The translations under genes were made by a program, and so were the position numbers. This document shows, piece after piece, positions 31,607-43,559 of a stretch of 64,000 nt of DNA. This DNA comes from Ancylostoma caninum. Lineage: Eukaryota > Nematoda > Chromadorea > Rhabditida > Ancylostomatidae. The number at the start of each line of letters is the position of its first letter. Position 1 is the first letter of the stretch. The notes below the pieces were generated by a model. It saw nothing but the letters and a program-made list of their open reading frames with translations. It did no database searches and was not told the DNA's origin. Location: contig JBAJFG010000492.1 in NCBI GenBank assembly GCA_037903475.1, forward strand, positions 3,162,001-3,226,000. The letters run 5' to 3'.

Positions 31607-34415
31607 ATTTCGAACTAGTTGTTACATTAGTTGTTCAGCGCTTGTTACGGAGGCCACGAGAAGATTGATCATTTCTTTGAATGTGGAACAGTTATGGTCA
31701 GTTTCATCAACAAGTTAACAAGTTCACACTTCACTTAGATCACGAGAAAGTTTTTGTCTCGAAAACCTATTAAACCCTTGCCAGAATTAACCAAAACTTC
31801 ACGCGTTTCTATCCTTCATGCGGAATGTATCCATGCTTTTTCTCATTAGGATTTATTTCCCACTCCTTTGGCTATCCAAGCGTTGTGTAAGCCAATTCCC
31901 TGGGTGCCCGTCTAAGAAACGAAGCGTGCTGGAGAACCTATTTGAAGAAAATCAGTGATAGTGTCGTGGGGCACCGATTCTCAGGAAATTTTGTTTTCCT
32001 TTTTTTTTCGAGAAAATGTTGAGTGCATAGGATTAGAACTAAAAATATATAGAAATGCACAGATTTGATAAGAAAGATGAATTCCGAAACAACCAATGCA
32101 AAGATTTGGAATGTCACGTGCTGTTAGACAGTGTAATTTTACTGCACTCTGTATGTAAAGTGAGACTTCTTTTGCAATTATTAGAAGAATCCGTCTTCCA
32201 TGTCTCTGGTGTCGCTCTCTTGTCTCTCGGAATTCTCATGGTTCTTTGAGAACAGTGTGAATAGCGCTTGGGATAACGGTTACTACAGAACAATTTTGAT
32301 GTGGTTCGTGAACACTGGCACCCTCTATTTATGTTCGAAGGATGTTTGTTCCTTTTCACAATCTTTACGATCGCAAGGGAATTAATTGCCTTTGGTTAAG
32401 AGATCAGAGCATTACCAGAGACAATAAATTAAACGATGTCTATCAACAAAATCCTGAGAAGGGATAGTAATGCGATATATTAAGAGGTAGCAGTGAATCT
32501 AAAGTATCTGCATAGTTTCTTAGGTAGTGTCAGGGTGTTGGTTCAAAATCACAGCGTAAACAACACTGAAAAATTAGCAAATTGTAACCAGTTAGGACAA
32601 GCGACCATTTCCCAAAAGAGGCACACTTACAGAGATCGACCAGGTATAGTTGCTCTGTTAGCTGATTAAAATTCAAATGAGATGTGGAAAATGAACGTGC
32701 GTAACTTTCAAAAAGTAATTCAATTCCAAGTTTTCGTTAAGGATCCATTTCCCGACTGTTGTTAGAGCACCAATTTTATACGTAAACTAATCACTGCGAT
32801 AAGCTTTCGTTTACACTCATCGGTAAGGTAGAAGAAGCCCACAAAATAAGTTATTAACGTCACTCTCTTAATCTACTTGCACATATGCATACATAAGTTT
32901 GAGTAGATTTAAAATGCGTTCATATCTGAGATTTTGATTCATTGGCTTTAATACAGATAGCCGTTCGTACTAATTTTTACACCTACAAAAAGCACTTTGA
33001 TGGTGAAAAACACCAAGTTAATCAAATAGAAAATAATAATTATCATGGATGGAAAACGGCAGAACAATCATTTTCATGGTTGGAGACAGGCAGAATCTGG
33101 TGGAAATGAAATATTGGTTAGTTTATTTATCCGCTACCCGTGCAGCTCTAATAGTGATGAGGAGTATCAGTAGTTCTTTTTTCTGCTTAGGATCGCATGA
33201 TCATTGAAATTACCCAGAACAAACGCGTTATCGCCATAAAAATTTGCCCATTATTAGCACTGAAGTCATCACGTTTACCTCGGGTGATGATGCCGTGCTC
33301 GAAACTACCAGGTGAGGATAGGAAGGGAAGGAAGGATTGGTGAGACTACATGAAGTGATGGGAGGAAGCATCAATTCCATAGAGTATGGTCTAGGGAGTG
33401 CGGCAGATAGCAATAACCTCAACGAGATTTTCGCGGGTGGTTAGAACAGTCATTGGTGAAAAGTTCAGCGCTATGTCTGTGTACTCCTGCTTTTTTCAGA
33501 AACTTCCTATTAGAAAGTACAAAACAAACTCGAAAGTGAAATGGAATTGGAAAGGATTTGCATGTTTAGAACGTTTCCACCCGTTTATCCCTCTGAGAAG
33601 AACAGGGAACCTAAGATCAAAGTAGTGTGCATCCATGAAACCGCAAATGAATTAGAGCTGACACACAGTCTTATTCGGTAACAGTAAGTCGTTGACTTTT
33701 TTGCTGCGAAATTTCGTTTGGTAAGACTAAGTTGTTGACTAGTTTTCTTGCTGAATGAAAAGCAAATTTACCGGAGGTTCAAGGAATGCACTAAGAACGC
33801 TCATGTAATTTCTAGAAATCGCTATTTCTGTCGTTGACCGTACAAAGGAAGCGAAGATTAGCATGAAATTGTTTAGGCAAGTGCACTTTTCTATGATTCA
33901 ATTGTACAATACGTATGCGAGATATTTTGATCGGAAATTCTCCTTGGGTTAGTTTCGATGGAGTAGGTTTACTATAGAGTTACTCAACTGTAGGGGACAT
34001 AGAAAGTAAAGTACAGTGACGAACAAATGACGTAGAACGCTTACCGATGTACAGGTTGCAGCAGCAGCTGTGAGTGACGTCATCAAAATTAGAAGATGTC
34101 TCATCGTTGTGTATGGATGTGAGCCTGTTCTGTGCGAATTTTATGAAGTGGTTCACGGCTTTCTCCGCCTTGTCAGATGTGAAATGGGCGGAGCCACTGC
34201 CGGCTTCACGGGTGCAACGTTGTCGTCTGAAATCATGCTCCACTGAACTATAGTTATAGAGACGGTAGTGCTCAACGATAACGCTGAAGATGGTAAAAAC
34301 ACGAGTGAATAGAGTCAATTATCGAATCTGTCGTTCATCGTTCCTGACAAAGATGAAAAAGAGAAAGAAATGCATATAATGTTTCAAAGCACCAAGAGAT
34401 CTACCTCCTCTGATA
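31607..34415. other. no assignable gene
   Basis: About 2.8 kb. Small frames such as 33398-33625 + and 33980-34318 - lack recognisable domains. Confidence 0.35.
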
Positions 34416-34418
34416 ACT

Positions 34419-34648
34419 GTGCAGCACGAACGCGGCCCGAACGGCGTAATGGTTCGGTTAGAAACGCTAGCAGCAACGGTTTCCATTTGCTGCCATCCTT
34501 CCTTGATTGCTGCCGTCCTTCAGCAATTGCTGCCAAAGGGCCGACAGCTTGAGCAGCAATCAAGAGAAGGATGGCAGCAACTGGGAACCGTTGCTGCTAG
34601 CTTTTCTAAATAAACCATTACGCCGTTCGAGCTGCGTTCGTGCTGCAC
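34419..34648. repeat. foldback element, 230 bp
   Basis: The start GTGCAGCACGAACGCGGCCC is complementary to the end, and the arms continue inwards (CTAGCAGCAACGGTT against AACCGTTGCTGCTAG, CTGCCATCCTT against AAGGATGGCAG) for about 100 bp with mismatches. Frames through it are repeat artefacts. Confidence 0.75.
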
Positions 34649-34913
34649 CTTTACCAGAGAAAGATGCCACAAAAGTAGTACACCGAAAAAAATCACCTAC
34701 GTACCTGTTATATGTGACATATGACTATGCAGGTGTGGACTTATTAAAAACCGTTATTACCTCAAAGATTCCAAAGATTTCGATAAGATGGATCGAATAT
34801 ATGCGTTCGTGGCCAGAAAAGCAAAACCAGAACATGAAGAATAAGGACATAACTGAAAGTGAAATGTTTACTAGTTATTTAACTTCCAGGAAGATGTGAG
34901 GAGTGAAAAACTA

Positions 34914-35763
34914 TTGGATTGGGCAATAAGTTCGTGCGGTTTTTTTTCATTTTGATTTTTTACATAGAATCAAACTGTGTTCAATTGCGTATTAGTAACT
35001 ATTTTGTAGCTCTTGGTTTACTGTTTGCAAATATTCTGACCGATTTCCTCAATTCTCGCCACACTTGATTTTCTATTGCCTAAGGTGTGAAGATCCAGTT
35101 CAACTACGACGACAAGCTCCGACAACACGTATTGTTCCACTTCTATCGTGGAGCGAATGCAGCTCAACAGGCAACATATGGCAAAGTGGCGTTATCCCTA
35201 GCGTCATTTGCCTCTTACGTATGGATAATGGGCCAGGGATCATATACCTCTTATGTGCTGGTTTTCCTAACGTTACCCCAGAAAGTACGCAAATGGCCAG
35301 GCTATACTTTGCACATAAGGTGCTGTTATCAGACGACACCTTTGTTAGCTCACTAACTCTTACAACTCCTGAACCCCCCCCCCCCCCTGAATAGCTGTGC
35401 AACATCATCATGTCCTGAATTATCATGAGCGCGCCCCCGTGGTGCATCAAATGAATAAATAAATAAATAAATAAATAAATAAATATATCAACGACATCTA
35501 GAGAGAAACAAATACTCCTAAAGGACGGTGAAGAAATGGATTCTCCCCTCAGAGAGTTTAATTTTTGCCTGGAGGATATCTCTTCCCAGAACATAGAGTT
35601 CTGGAAAAGAAAAACGAGACGTCCATCCTTTAGGTTTTGCTCTAGCTGTAAAGAAGAACCACTAAGAATGTTTAATCTTAGCAACATCTAGGTTCAACTA
35701 ACTCAGTTCACAGAAAATATCCAGTGCCTCTGAAAAACCGCACAAACTTATTGCCCAACACAT
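34914..35763 (+). mobile_element. mariner-like element, internally rearranged
   Basis: Ends TTGGATTGGGCAATAAGTTC and, complemented, ATGTGTTGGGCAATAAGTTT, with TA outside each (34912-34913 and 35764-35765). From about 35087 the + frame reads FNYDDKLRQHVLFHFYRGAN, AAQQATYGKVAL, the N-terminal helix-turn-helix start of mariner transposases, and then loses similarity. At 850 bp it is too short for the full 1.3-kb type, and a foreign segment ending in a TAAA tail sits inside. Confidence 0.65.
35370..35484 (+). repeat. AAAT microsatellite tail, possible LINE 3' end
   Basis: A C tract (35374-35387) is followed 60 bp later by ATGAATAAATAAATAAATAA, seven or more units. RTE-like LINEs end in such short tandem tails. 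It may mark a 5'-truncated LINE nested in the mariner-like element. No coding text supports it. Confidence 0.4.
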
Positions 35764-35765
35764 TA

Positions 35766-36890
35766 CGTAGCCCGTTCCGGAAGGTTAGAAACCAATTTTT
35801 TCTTTTTCTTTGTGTTCGAAATGTGTTTGATTACGTGTGTGGATATCTGTGGACAAGTTCAAAATATGTTTGATTACGTGTATGGTGTTTAAGAGTGAAT
35901 TTATGTGTATGAGATTTCTAGGATAAAGTTAGAAAGGCCTCAAACTGGTATCTACAATTGAGTGTTTCAGCAAAAGAAAAACTCATTTTTCCTCTTCAGC
36001 CTAAGCGCCCGCTGCCCATATTTCCGAAGGGGATAGCAACCTGCAGAAATCAGTTACGATATCTGTTTTGCAATTAAATATAGCATCTGAGCTCGCAATG
36101 AAAGATCGAATCATCTCAGCAAAGAATCAAGCAATCCAAGCGAATATTCAAAGCGTGACAAGGACAGAAAACAACGCGGTTCGAAAACAAATAGCCTGAC
36201 CAAGATACGATGCGAGCTGGAAATCAAAAAAATACTACTGATGGCGTGGTTGGTTTAGCAGATGAATTCTACCGGGGTAAACCTCGCAATATTATGGAAT
36301 AAGCAGGATGTTGTTATCGTATCGTCGCAGCAATAAAAAGAAGGGAAAGAAGTCTAGACAGCAAGAAACTATAAGCAGTTGTAGTAGTAAATGTAGTGCC
36401 GAGAGATGTTTTTATTTTTAGTTCTTTATGAAACTTCATAGAAGTCAGAATTTCGAAGAGAGACTTTATAGAGCCGTCCTTCCGGCTTCACCCTTGCTCC
36501 TTTTGCAGTAAAGTACTGCAGCAGTAGGTATAATTGGATTGTTTTTGATTGCAGTATAGGAATGAGTAGTGTATTGAGCTTCAAAGAGAGGGATGGATAT
36601 GATGAGGCCGTTGGCCAACAAAGCAAAATAACAGATGTGTGCATTACTTATTCAGGCTTTCATGGTTAACGATGCTGTCTCCAAGTTAACTCACAGTGTG
36701 ACAATCAAATAAGCTCGGAGTGAGAAGAGATTGTTTTATTATCTGAAGTAAATCTAATAAATGAATTGCTCTACCAACGAAAAATGCTGGATAGTGCATT
36801 GAAAGCGATATCAAGTGTATGATTTCAACAGTGTTTTCAGTAAGGTACCCATGTACGCCTTTGTCCTTACCTGCACTTCGAAGAGGTCGT
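35766..36890. other. no assignable gene
   Basis: No recognisable frame. It is upstream flank of the candidate small gene at 36906. Confidence 0.35.
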
Positions 36891-36897
36891 GTTTCAG

Positions 36898-37887
36898 GGA
36901 TAAAAATGGGTAAACCATGCTCTCAGGCAGCGTTACCGAGTAGTAGTAAAGGTAACAGAACCCATCGATTTTATCAGAAGAACTCGATCATTCTGGATGA
37001 ACAGGATGCCCAGAACTTTCCCGGGTAAGTTTAATCCCATTAGAAATCGTTCCATGGAATCCTCACATGTTCTGAGAGATACTCCAGCTCGGACTGCAAC
37101 TACAACTCGAAAACAAATTTTGAAGCTATTTCACTAGTTTTCCAAATAGTAGAGCAAGCAACCCTTCTTCTTGTGAAAATTTTTTTGAAGAACGCTTCGG
37201 TTATCTCTTAACTATTCTTAATTGTTACCTATTCCCCGTCATGGACTGTGCCCGTTTACAAATCCTGATAAGTGTAGTAAATAAACTACGTAGTTAAAAA
37301 GCTCATAATTCCAGAATTCATTCATGACACTAATGCGGAATATTTTCTGACTTTTTCATCTTTCTTTTTTGTGATGTCCAATTGAGTGTTTGTAGTAAAT
37401 AAATAAGCTATGTCGCTAAAAAGTTCGTAAATCGGTGTTACACAGGCGTGAAACTGTTTTCTGTCATGTATTACAACGCTTTGAGATACAACACTGTATA
37501 CTACTTTAATTAGAAGCCAACCAATTCCAGAGCAACGATAGAACAAGAAAGAAATGCAGAACCTAAAACCTAAAAATTTCAGCGATCTCACTGGTCAGAC
37601 CTTTCAAACCTGACAAGTAATTAGCTATTCTTGGCCTGGATGGATTCCAGGTATCCAAACAGGGTATATCGCATCTAATCAACATGATTTGATTTGTATG
37701 CGCATATTTGCGTAGACCCAGAAACAACTCCACTGACGTGGAACAACAAACTTTATTGAGCATTTCTGAAGGGAGAGAGGTAGGGAGTAAATAAGCACAG
37801 AATCAGGTCTGATGCTAAGCGAATAAATAATTGTGGTTTTGCAGGCCTAAACACAGCAGAATATTCTTGCAAGAAGCGCTTCAGTGA
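36898..37887 (+). CDS. small two-exon protein, possibly N-terminally lipidated
   Basis: GTGTTTCAG at 36889-36897 is followed after eight bases by ATG (36906), the usual layout of a nematode spliced-leader trans-splice site. Exon 1 (36906-37024) ends CCCGG before GTAAGT; exon 2 (37845-37887) follows TTTTGCAG, joins in phase and ends at TGA, giving about 53 residues. The start MGKPCS would allow glycine myristoylation with nearby cysteine palmitoylation (compare MGKVLS of ARF6). The rest is hydrophilic (QKNSIILDEQDAQNFPG). No family recognised. Exon 2 could be wrong, in which case this is the first exon of a longer gene. Confidence 0.45.
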
Positions 37888-38036
37888 ATGGTTGCGTAAT
37901 TGAAAGGCAGAGATTTTTTGCATGCTCAGGAAACCTAGAAATCGTGTATTGCATCGGTGTGCATGAGTTCTGCATAGATTGAGAAAATTCTAAGTTTTTC
38001 TTGGGCTTTGCACCGGACGAAGCTCACCGAGGCGTG

Positions 38037-38092
38037 GCTTCTGCATGGATGTGCATGGGTTTTACATAGGTGTGCATGGGTTCTGCATGAAT
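38037..38092. repeat. short tandem repeat with TGTGCATGGGTT units
   Basis: About three imperfect 20-bp units around GTGCATGGGTTYTRCATRG. Confidence 0.55.
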
Positions 38093-38439
38093 TCAACCAT
38101 GCTGGTATAGAACTATTAATGGGCGTGCATGTCTTAGTCGTGGAATTTGCACCTTCGAATTTTTTGATACTAGATTTCCTGAGTGGACTTTAAAAATGGA
38201 TTTCAAAAATATTGGAGATTGCGAAGTCATTGCAGGGTAAAAGTATTGGTAAGGGACTGCCGTCAGTAGATGTGCGGTGCTAGTCCAAACCAATGAAGCA
38301 GTGAACTAAAAAGAAGAAACTATCAGAATAATGAAACAAGGCGAAAGTTTTTCCAGAGATAATGCACGGTATCCATTTTTGTACCTTTAACGAAGCAGGG
38401 CGAACTCAGTGGTGAGCTGTTATACATTCTTTTTCGTCT

Positions 38440-38790
38440 TCTTCTGCTTAGCATTCGTCTGTTGCAGGGTCCGCTGTAGGGGTTCTACTAGGCCAAAAAG
38501 CTCCATCTTGGGCATCTCCATCTGCGACGTGTTCTTGTAAATCCCTCCTAATTACGTCTTTCCATAGCCTTTTTCGGGGCTCCTCTTAGTCGTTCCCAGC
38601 GATTTCCACGCACGAAACTTGATGGACCGGATGTTGGTCGTTTCTCCTCAGCAGGTGCCCATACCATCTCAAGCTTTGTGATTCTATATTTTCTTGAATA
38701 GGGGCATTTTGTATTCTTCTCCGCACCTTCTCGTTCGGTACTTTATCAAGAAGCGAGGTATTATACACTGTTTCAAACTACTTCGTTCCT
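38440..38790 (-). pseudogene. LINE reverse-transcriptase C-terminal fragment
   Basis: The - strand reads IQENIESQSLRWYGHLLRRN, then, past a stop, EEPRKRLWKDVIRRDLQEHV and TADPATDEC. RWxGHxLRR, the Arg-rich P(R/K)KRW-type segment and the closing ADPA box are typical of the end of endonuclease/reverse-transcriptase polyproteins of RTE-type LINEs. Only this 3' part is present, with stops, so it is a dead fragment. Confidence 0.7.
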
Positions 38791-38799
38791 TCCAAAAGG

Positions 38800-39500
38800 C
38801 CTTTTTTGGAAGATCGTTTCCCTACTTTTAAGATGCTCCTTCCAGAAAAAACTCCATTTATCAAAAAAGCATTCAATTGTTCAGAATACGAATCACATAC
38901 ATAGGTACTGTATTCCTTGGCTAAATCCCCTACCTATGTATATTAGCATAGGACCAACTACATGTGCGTTCCTAGTGAAGCTTTTGCTTTCTTCTCATGT
39001 TAATGGAAGAGTCCAGTGAAAATTAACACGACTTATTCTGCTTTGATGGACATTTCCTTGAGAAACACGCAACAGGAGTATGGTGTCATTTATATAAGGT
39101 GTTTGACGTCCCTACCTTAAAGATCACAACATTATTGGAAGAAGTTAATGAATTCATAATGAAAACAAAAGTGACGATGGAATAGTGACATGCAGAAGGC
39201 TTAAATTCGAAGAAATAAGTAGCAATTACACATGCGACATGATCTAGGAACTGGTTCGGATTTAGAAGTTTTTAGCCGCTCACGACACAAGCATGAATGC
39301 ACTATGTCAGTTCCCATGATTCAATTTCAAATTTTTGGAAGAAGTTCCTTGAGATAAAGTGTTCCGTTGCTCAGCATAAGAACGTGCCAAAACTGGAGTA
39401 GGATCGAATTTTAATGACCTATTACAAGAAAATAAGGAAAACAACAGTAAGTAAGGGAAGGGAGTTATTGTGCAATGTTAGCAGAATTATTTCTCGTTGT
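38800..39500. other. no assignable gene
   Basis: AT-rich. Probably 3' flank of the - strand gene ending at 39505; no clear poly(A) signal was singled out. Confidence 0.35.
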
Positions 39501-39504
39501 TTGC

Positions 39505-39834
39505 TCATGCTTTTGACGGCATTGAGCAGATATTGATAACAGTGGAATCACGCTGTTCTTTCTCGTTGTAAATTCGCTTTGGGAATTTTTGGAAGAGCAA
39601 AGAAGTCGAAGCTGAAACTTTCGAATGTTTAGGGAAGAGATCACCTAATACGCTCATTGGTGCATCCGTAATTTTGGAGTTGTCAGAATTTTTCTTCGCC
39701 TTACCCTTAGTGTGCTGACTTCGTGGATGAGCATAGGTATGCTTGAATTTGCTTGCTTCTTTGGACGATGTGAATAGCCCAAGCAAAAAGGCTTCTTGTG
39801 GAGATTTTGTGGATTCTTGAGAAGTTAGTTTTGT
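39505..39834 (-). CDS. last exon of a - strand gene, Lys/Ser-rich protein
   Basis: After CACAG (acceptor just upstream of 39834) 109 codons are open to TGA at 39505-39507. The text is compositionally normal and basic: TKLTSQESTKSPQEAFLLGL, later KGKAKKNSDNSK, and a C-terminal INICSMPSKA. The upstream segment 39910-39966 joins in phase. No domain recognised; the Lys/Ser-rich middle would fit a nuclear or RNA-associated protein, which is inference. Confidence 0.5.
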   Translation of the reverse strand, partial: TKLTSQESTKSPQEAFLLGLFTSSKEASKFKHTYAHPRSQHTKGKAKKNSDNSKITDAPMSVLGDLFPKHSKVSASTSLLFQKFPKRIYNEKEQRDSTVINICSMPSKA

Positions 39835-39909
39835 CTGTGTACTAAGGTAGTATCAAGAATGGCTCTCTTGACATCTATCCCTTCTTGCTCTCTTTTTCTA
39901 TCCCTTCAC

Positions 39910-39966
39910 TTTCCTTGAACGGCGTCTTCGTCCCCCTCTAGACTCCCTTCCACCTCGCCTTGATCT
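39910..39966 (-). CDS. candidate Arg/Gly/Ser-rich exon of the same - strand gene
   Basis: Nineteen codons on the - strand, RSRRGGRESRGGRRRRSRK, end in phase 0 at a donor AAA/GTGAAG and join the exon at 39834 without a stop. The RS/RGG composition is that of RNA-binding tails. The acceptor on its upstream side (TTTGAG) is weak, so extent and reality are uncertain. Confidence 0.35.
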
Positions 39967-40009
39967 CAAATGTCAGTGTAGTTGTTGATTATGCAAAACA
40001 GACACTATA

Positions 40010-40431
40010 TTATTTGAAGTGCTGATTCCAAACACCATAATAATTTGGCTTCTGTGCTCGATACAACCGAGTCAGTGCGGCAGAACCAAAGATGCTTGCA
40101 TGGTATAATAAAAAAAGGTTGTGACGTAAAGTAGTAAGGCGAAATGACGAAATTACAATAAAATAGTGAAGTAAAACAAAAAGGAAGATTGACGTAACCA
40201 GTGCACATTTCCTCAAGAATGGGTGCTGCAGCACATCACAAAGGTAAACATAACATGGTTGGTTTGAGGCAAGATACCCTGTTCTAGAAAACTTGTTTGG
40301 ATCTGCTTCCTCAAGTGTTTTGCTGTGATAATACGAAAGTATTGAGCACAATGTGGCGGATGCTTCTGGAGCAGAAAAACAAATGTTTTTGGGGCCACCA
40401 AAAAAGGCTGCGTGGATTAGCTGTGTATTAG
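40010..40431 (-). CDS. candidate exon of the - strand gene
   Basis: From an ATCTTCAG acceptor (40431) the - strand stays open for 140 codons. The first 80 or so look strongly coding: NTQLIHAAFFGGPKNICFSA, then SYYHSKTLEEADPNKFSRTG and LCDVLQHPFLRKC. The last 50 codons are AT-rich and hydrophobic and are probably intron, so the true donor lies somewhere around 40180-40260. No family recognised. Confidence 0.4.
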
Positions 40432-40439
40432 CTGAAGAT

Positions 40440-41768
40440 TACCAAAACCATCAAGCAGCAGGACCATATTTTGTCCTCTTCACAACAATGGCAGGGAATT
40501 CCGATACGTAGTTCAAAGAACACAATAGTCACCTATTGCTTCCATCTACTAGCATTGTTTCGACTGTGAAAAGTCAAATCAAATAGTAAGTAATACTTAT
40601 TCGTTTACTAGGTGTTTAGACATATGTGCATATGCAAACTATGAAGGAATTACATAAACTTTATCGAGTTGAAAATGAACAGTGTTTTGGAGTGCTGATA
40701 GTGGGTAGTTGCTGAACTTCTACTTCAGATAATAGTAAGGTTACTTCTGAGATAATCTGGAGCACCTTGAAGGGGTGAAAAATCGAGAGAAAAAACCTAA
40801 GGGAAAGTCACTGCAATGTATTCCAACATAATCAGTTCAACCTCATTATCAAGGAACTTTTTGAATAGAGGACAAGACATCTAGAAATTTTGAGCTCGAG
40901 CCGGCCGGAGTTTCCAGTATATTTATTGCAGTTTCTCTTGAAGTAAAGATATGCTACGCAGTCTAGGCTGGTTTTTCAGGAGTGAATCGTCCTTGTTTGA
41001 AGTGCATGTTTTAACAAAACACTGAAAAAGCACTATGTGCAAGATAACAAAACGGACTTTCTGAAAAAGTTTCATCCTAATTAATGTCCTAATCCTAATT
41101 AAATTTCAATAGGAGGAATCAGTCCTCAGGAAATGTGCGAGTTTTTGAGGTCGACGCGGCTTTTATGTTTCTTTCACTTAGATGTGTTCGTGTTTTCCCA
41201 TGCACTCATTAGGCGCTGACGCACATATTCAAGTGTTCAGTTCATGGGAGGTCTCAGAGCCTCTGCCTAAATGTCTGCTCTGATTTCTACTCACGCATGC
41301 ATAGGTTCGACTAGACCATTTCATATCGACAAAATGTAGGCGAGCAGCATGAAGCAGCTGCTAGAAATGTCGGAGTGTGAGAACTGTGACTAAAGACTAT
41401 TAGTAGAGTATTCTCGTGGGCACAGGTGAAATCCTCTTTGAATCAAGCCTGCGTCGCTGTCTAATCAGCTGCTCCTAACCATAAGATCAGCTTTCGAGTG
41501 TTTGCAAAAGGAGGCGATACCTTGTTCCCTGTTAGGGTGAATGGTTATGATAACTGAAAACAGGAGCATTTTTACTGTAAATATGAGAAATCTGGATAGG
41601 GGAATGTAAATCCATGCAGGTGAAAACAGCGGCAAATCATTTCAGTCCGCTAAGGATGATTCATATGCAGGGTTTCCCGAAGTAATAAGCTTGCTAATAC
41701 CAACTCAGCTGAAAGTGAGCACAAGATTTTTTAACGCAATGTAGTTTAGGGTTAGATTGCTTGTAGTT
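40440..41768. other. no assignable gene
   Basis: Intergenic or intronic; nothing recognised on either strand. Confidence 0.35.
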
Positions 41769-41960
41769 TCGATTGTTCGCCGTTGACAGTAATGGATCGG
41801 CTTCATCGGTGTCGGCTAGGACTGATCGACAAACATTAACTATGATTTCTATAGGAATTGAACTACAGGTAATCACAGTCTTATCTTTCATAGCATCAAT
41901 TGTCTGCGGTTTTGTTGCCACGCTCCATACTCATCAGATTCTCCCTCAGAAGAAAATCTA
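41769..41960. CDS. candidate exon, strand ambiguous
   Basis: On the + strand, after GCTTGTAG, the frame reads FRLFAVDSNGSASSVSARTD and then a hydrophobic helix-like stretch (VITVLSFIASIVCGFVATL) to TAG; a donor CTACAG/GTAATC falls in the middle. On the - strand 41694-41921 is also open (PIEIIVNVCRSVLADTDEAD). One of the two is probably real. I cannot decide which. Confidence 0.3.
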
Positions 41961-41988
41961 GGAGGGCCTACTCGGGAGACCTGGATGG

Positions 41989-42257
41989 CGGTGGCGGACG
42001 CAGGGGGGCGCCCCCCCCCCGAGAATGGGATGGCAAATTTTTGAAATTACTTTATAATACATACAAAAAACTTGCATTAGTTTATTTTTTACTTGTTTAT
42101 TTTTAATATAATTTTTAATATAATTTCTACTAATTATTTATCATTGTAATTAATATTTTTATTAATTTGATCTTCCGTCTGGGTCCCCAAAACGGCGGAG
42201 ACCCCACTTTTGCCCACACCCCCTCCCCCTGCCGCCCACTTCCTGCGTCCGCCACTG
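41989..42257. mobile_element. hAT-type MITE, copy 1
   Basis: Ends CGGTGGCGGACGCAG and (complemented) CAGTGGCGGACGCAG, flanked by an exact 8-bp duplication CTGGATGG at 41981-41988 and 42258-42265. 269 bp, with C-rich ends and a core of A/T with repeated TAATATAATTTT. Non-coding. Confidence 0.85.
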
Positions 42258-42265
42258 CTGGATGG

Positions 42266-43550
42266 GTATTTCATACATGCTCATGGGCCAATCTACCCCC
42301 TAACTAATGTTTCGTCCAGAAATGAAACCACGATTTGGTGAAAAATCAAGGCCATCAGAATCGCATCTCCCACAGTATCGAACATCCACCCTTGCCAATT
42401 TTTTTTGACGAAAAATGAAAGCGTGAGCCTAAAGATCTCTACTATGCAGTGATTAAAGGCAACTGTTCGTTTATGGTTGCTAGAGGCTCCTTACTATACA
42501 GTGATGGCTTTATACGAAATTCCCATTGTGAGTGAACCTTGAAAGTGTATAAGGAAATGGATGGATAAAAGTTTTGTCTTTTAAGCTCTAGACCCCCTTT
42601 CTATCGCCGAATCCAATCGAATACGTTTGGGCGTACGAGCACAGTTTTACAATAATCATTTCAATGGCAAATGCAAACATCTCAAACACCTTAATGGTGT
42701 GACAAGCATTTTGAGATCAGCTTTATATGCTCTCAAAAACGTTCGTTCTATATCATTTCTATTTGATTTATTGAAGTTCAAGCAATGTAAACATTGTTTT
42801 GGGACAACGTGTAATAATCTAGCGGAGCAAGTAGCGCTCTGGAATTCACTGCAGAAGCATAGAGCTGGCAGAGACAGTTTCTCAAAGATGTAGTGATAGG
42901 AAGTTTTTTCGAGGATTTCTCGGAAATGTTTTGTTTTTTTTTTCCTGGGAGGACTTCATAATGCGAAGAATCTTTTCTTCTTGTAACAAGAAGAATATTA
43001 GTGGAAATTCGTAGTATACGGCGGGGAATCCGCTTCACAAATCAATTTCCATTAAAAAAAAACGAGTTCTTCACCGGCTTTCGCAGATTCTGCCGCTCAC
43101 TTGTTTGCTGGAGAGATTATTTTCAGTTAAAATCAAGTTGCATTTGAATTATTTCTGAAACAAAGAAACACGCTGTTCCCGGAAGTTAAAGTGATTAACT
43201 TATTTTCGCAAAGCGAACTCTATGCTAATAAGCCGTAGGGTGTTTCGCATTATATTGTAATCTATTGTATTGCACTGTATTATATTAAATTGTATTGCAT
43301 TGTATTGCATTAAATTGTATTGTATTGTATTGTGTGTGTGTTGCGATGTGCTGTAATGAACACTTTGAATAGCGTCATTCATAAACGAAATAACTACACA
43401 TGATTAAGCACGATATAGCACAACCTCTTAAAAAAAAAGAAAAAGACGCGACTATCATGAGTATTGGACTTCGAATAAGAATCGAATGAAAAGTGAACTC
43501 TTCTGGATGAAAAGTGTTTAGCTAGAACAGATTTTTCTCTGAACCTCTTA
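42266..43550. other. no assignable gene
   Basis: Short frames only. Includes the pentanucleotide tract listed separately. Confidence 0.35.
43250..43342. repeat. TATTG/CATTG pentanucleotide microsatellite
   Basis: About 18 units of TATTG with CATTG, TATTA and other variants, ending in TGTGTGTG. Confidence 0.8.
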
Positions 43551-43559
43551 TGTACACAT

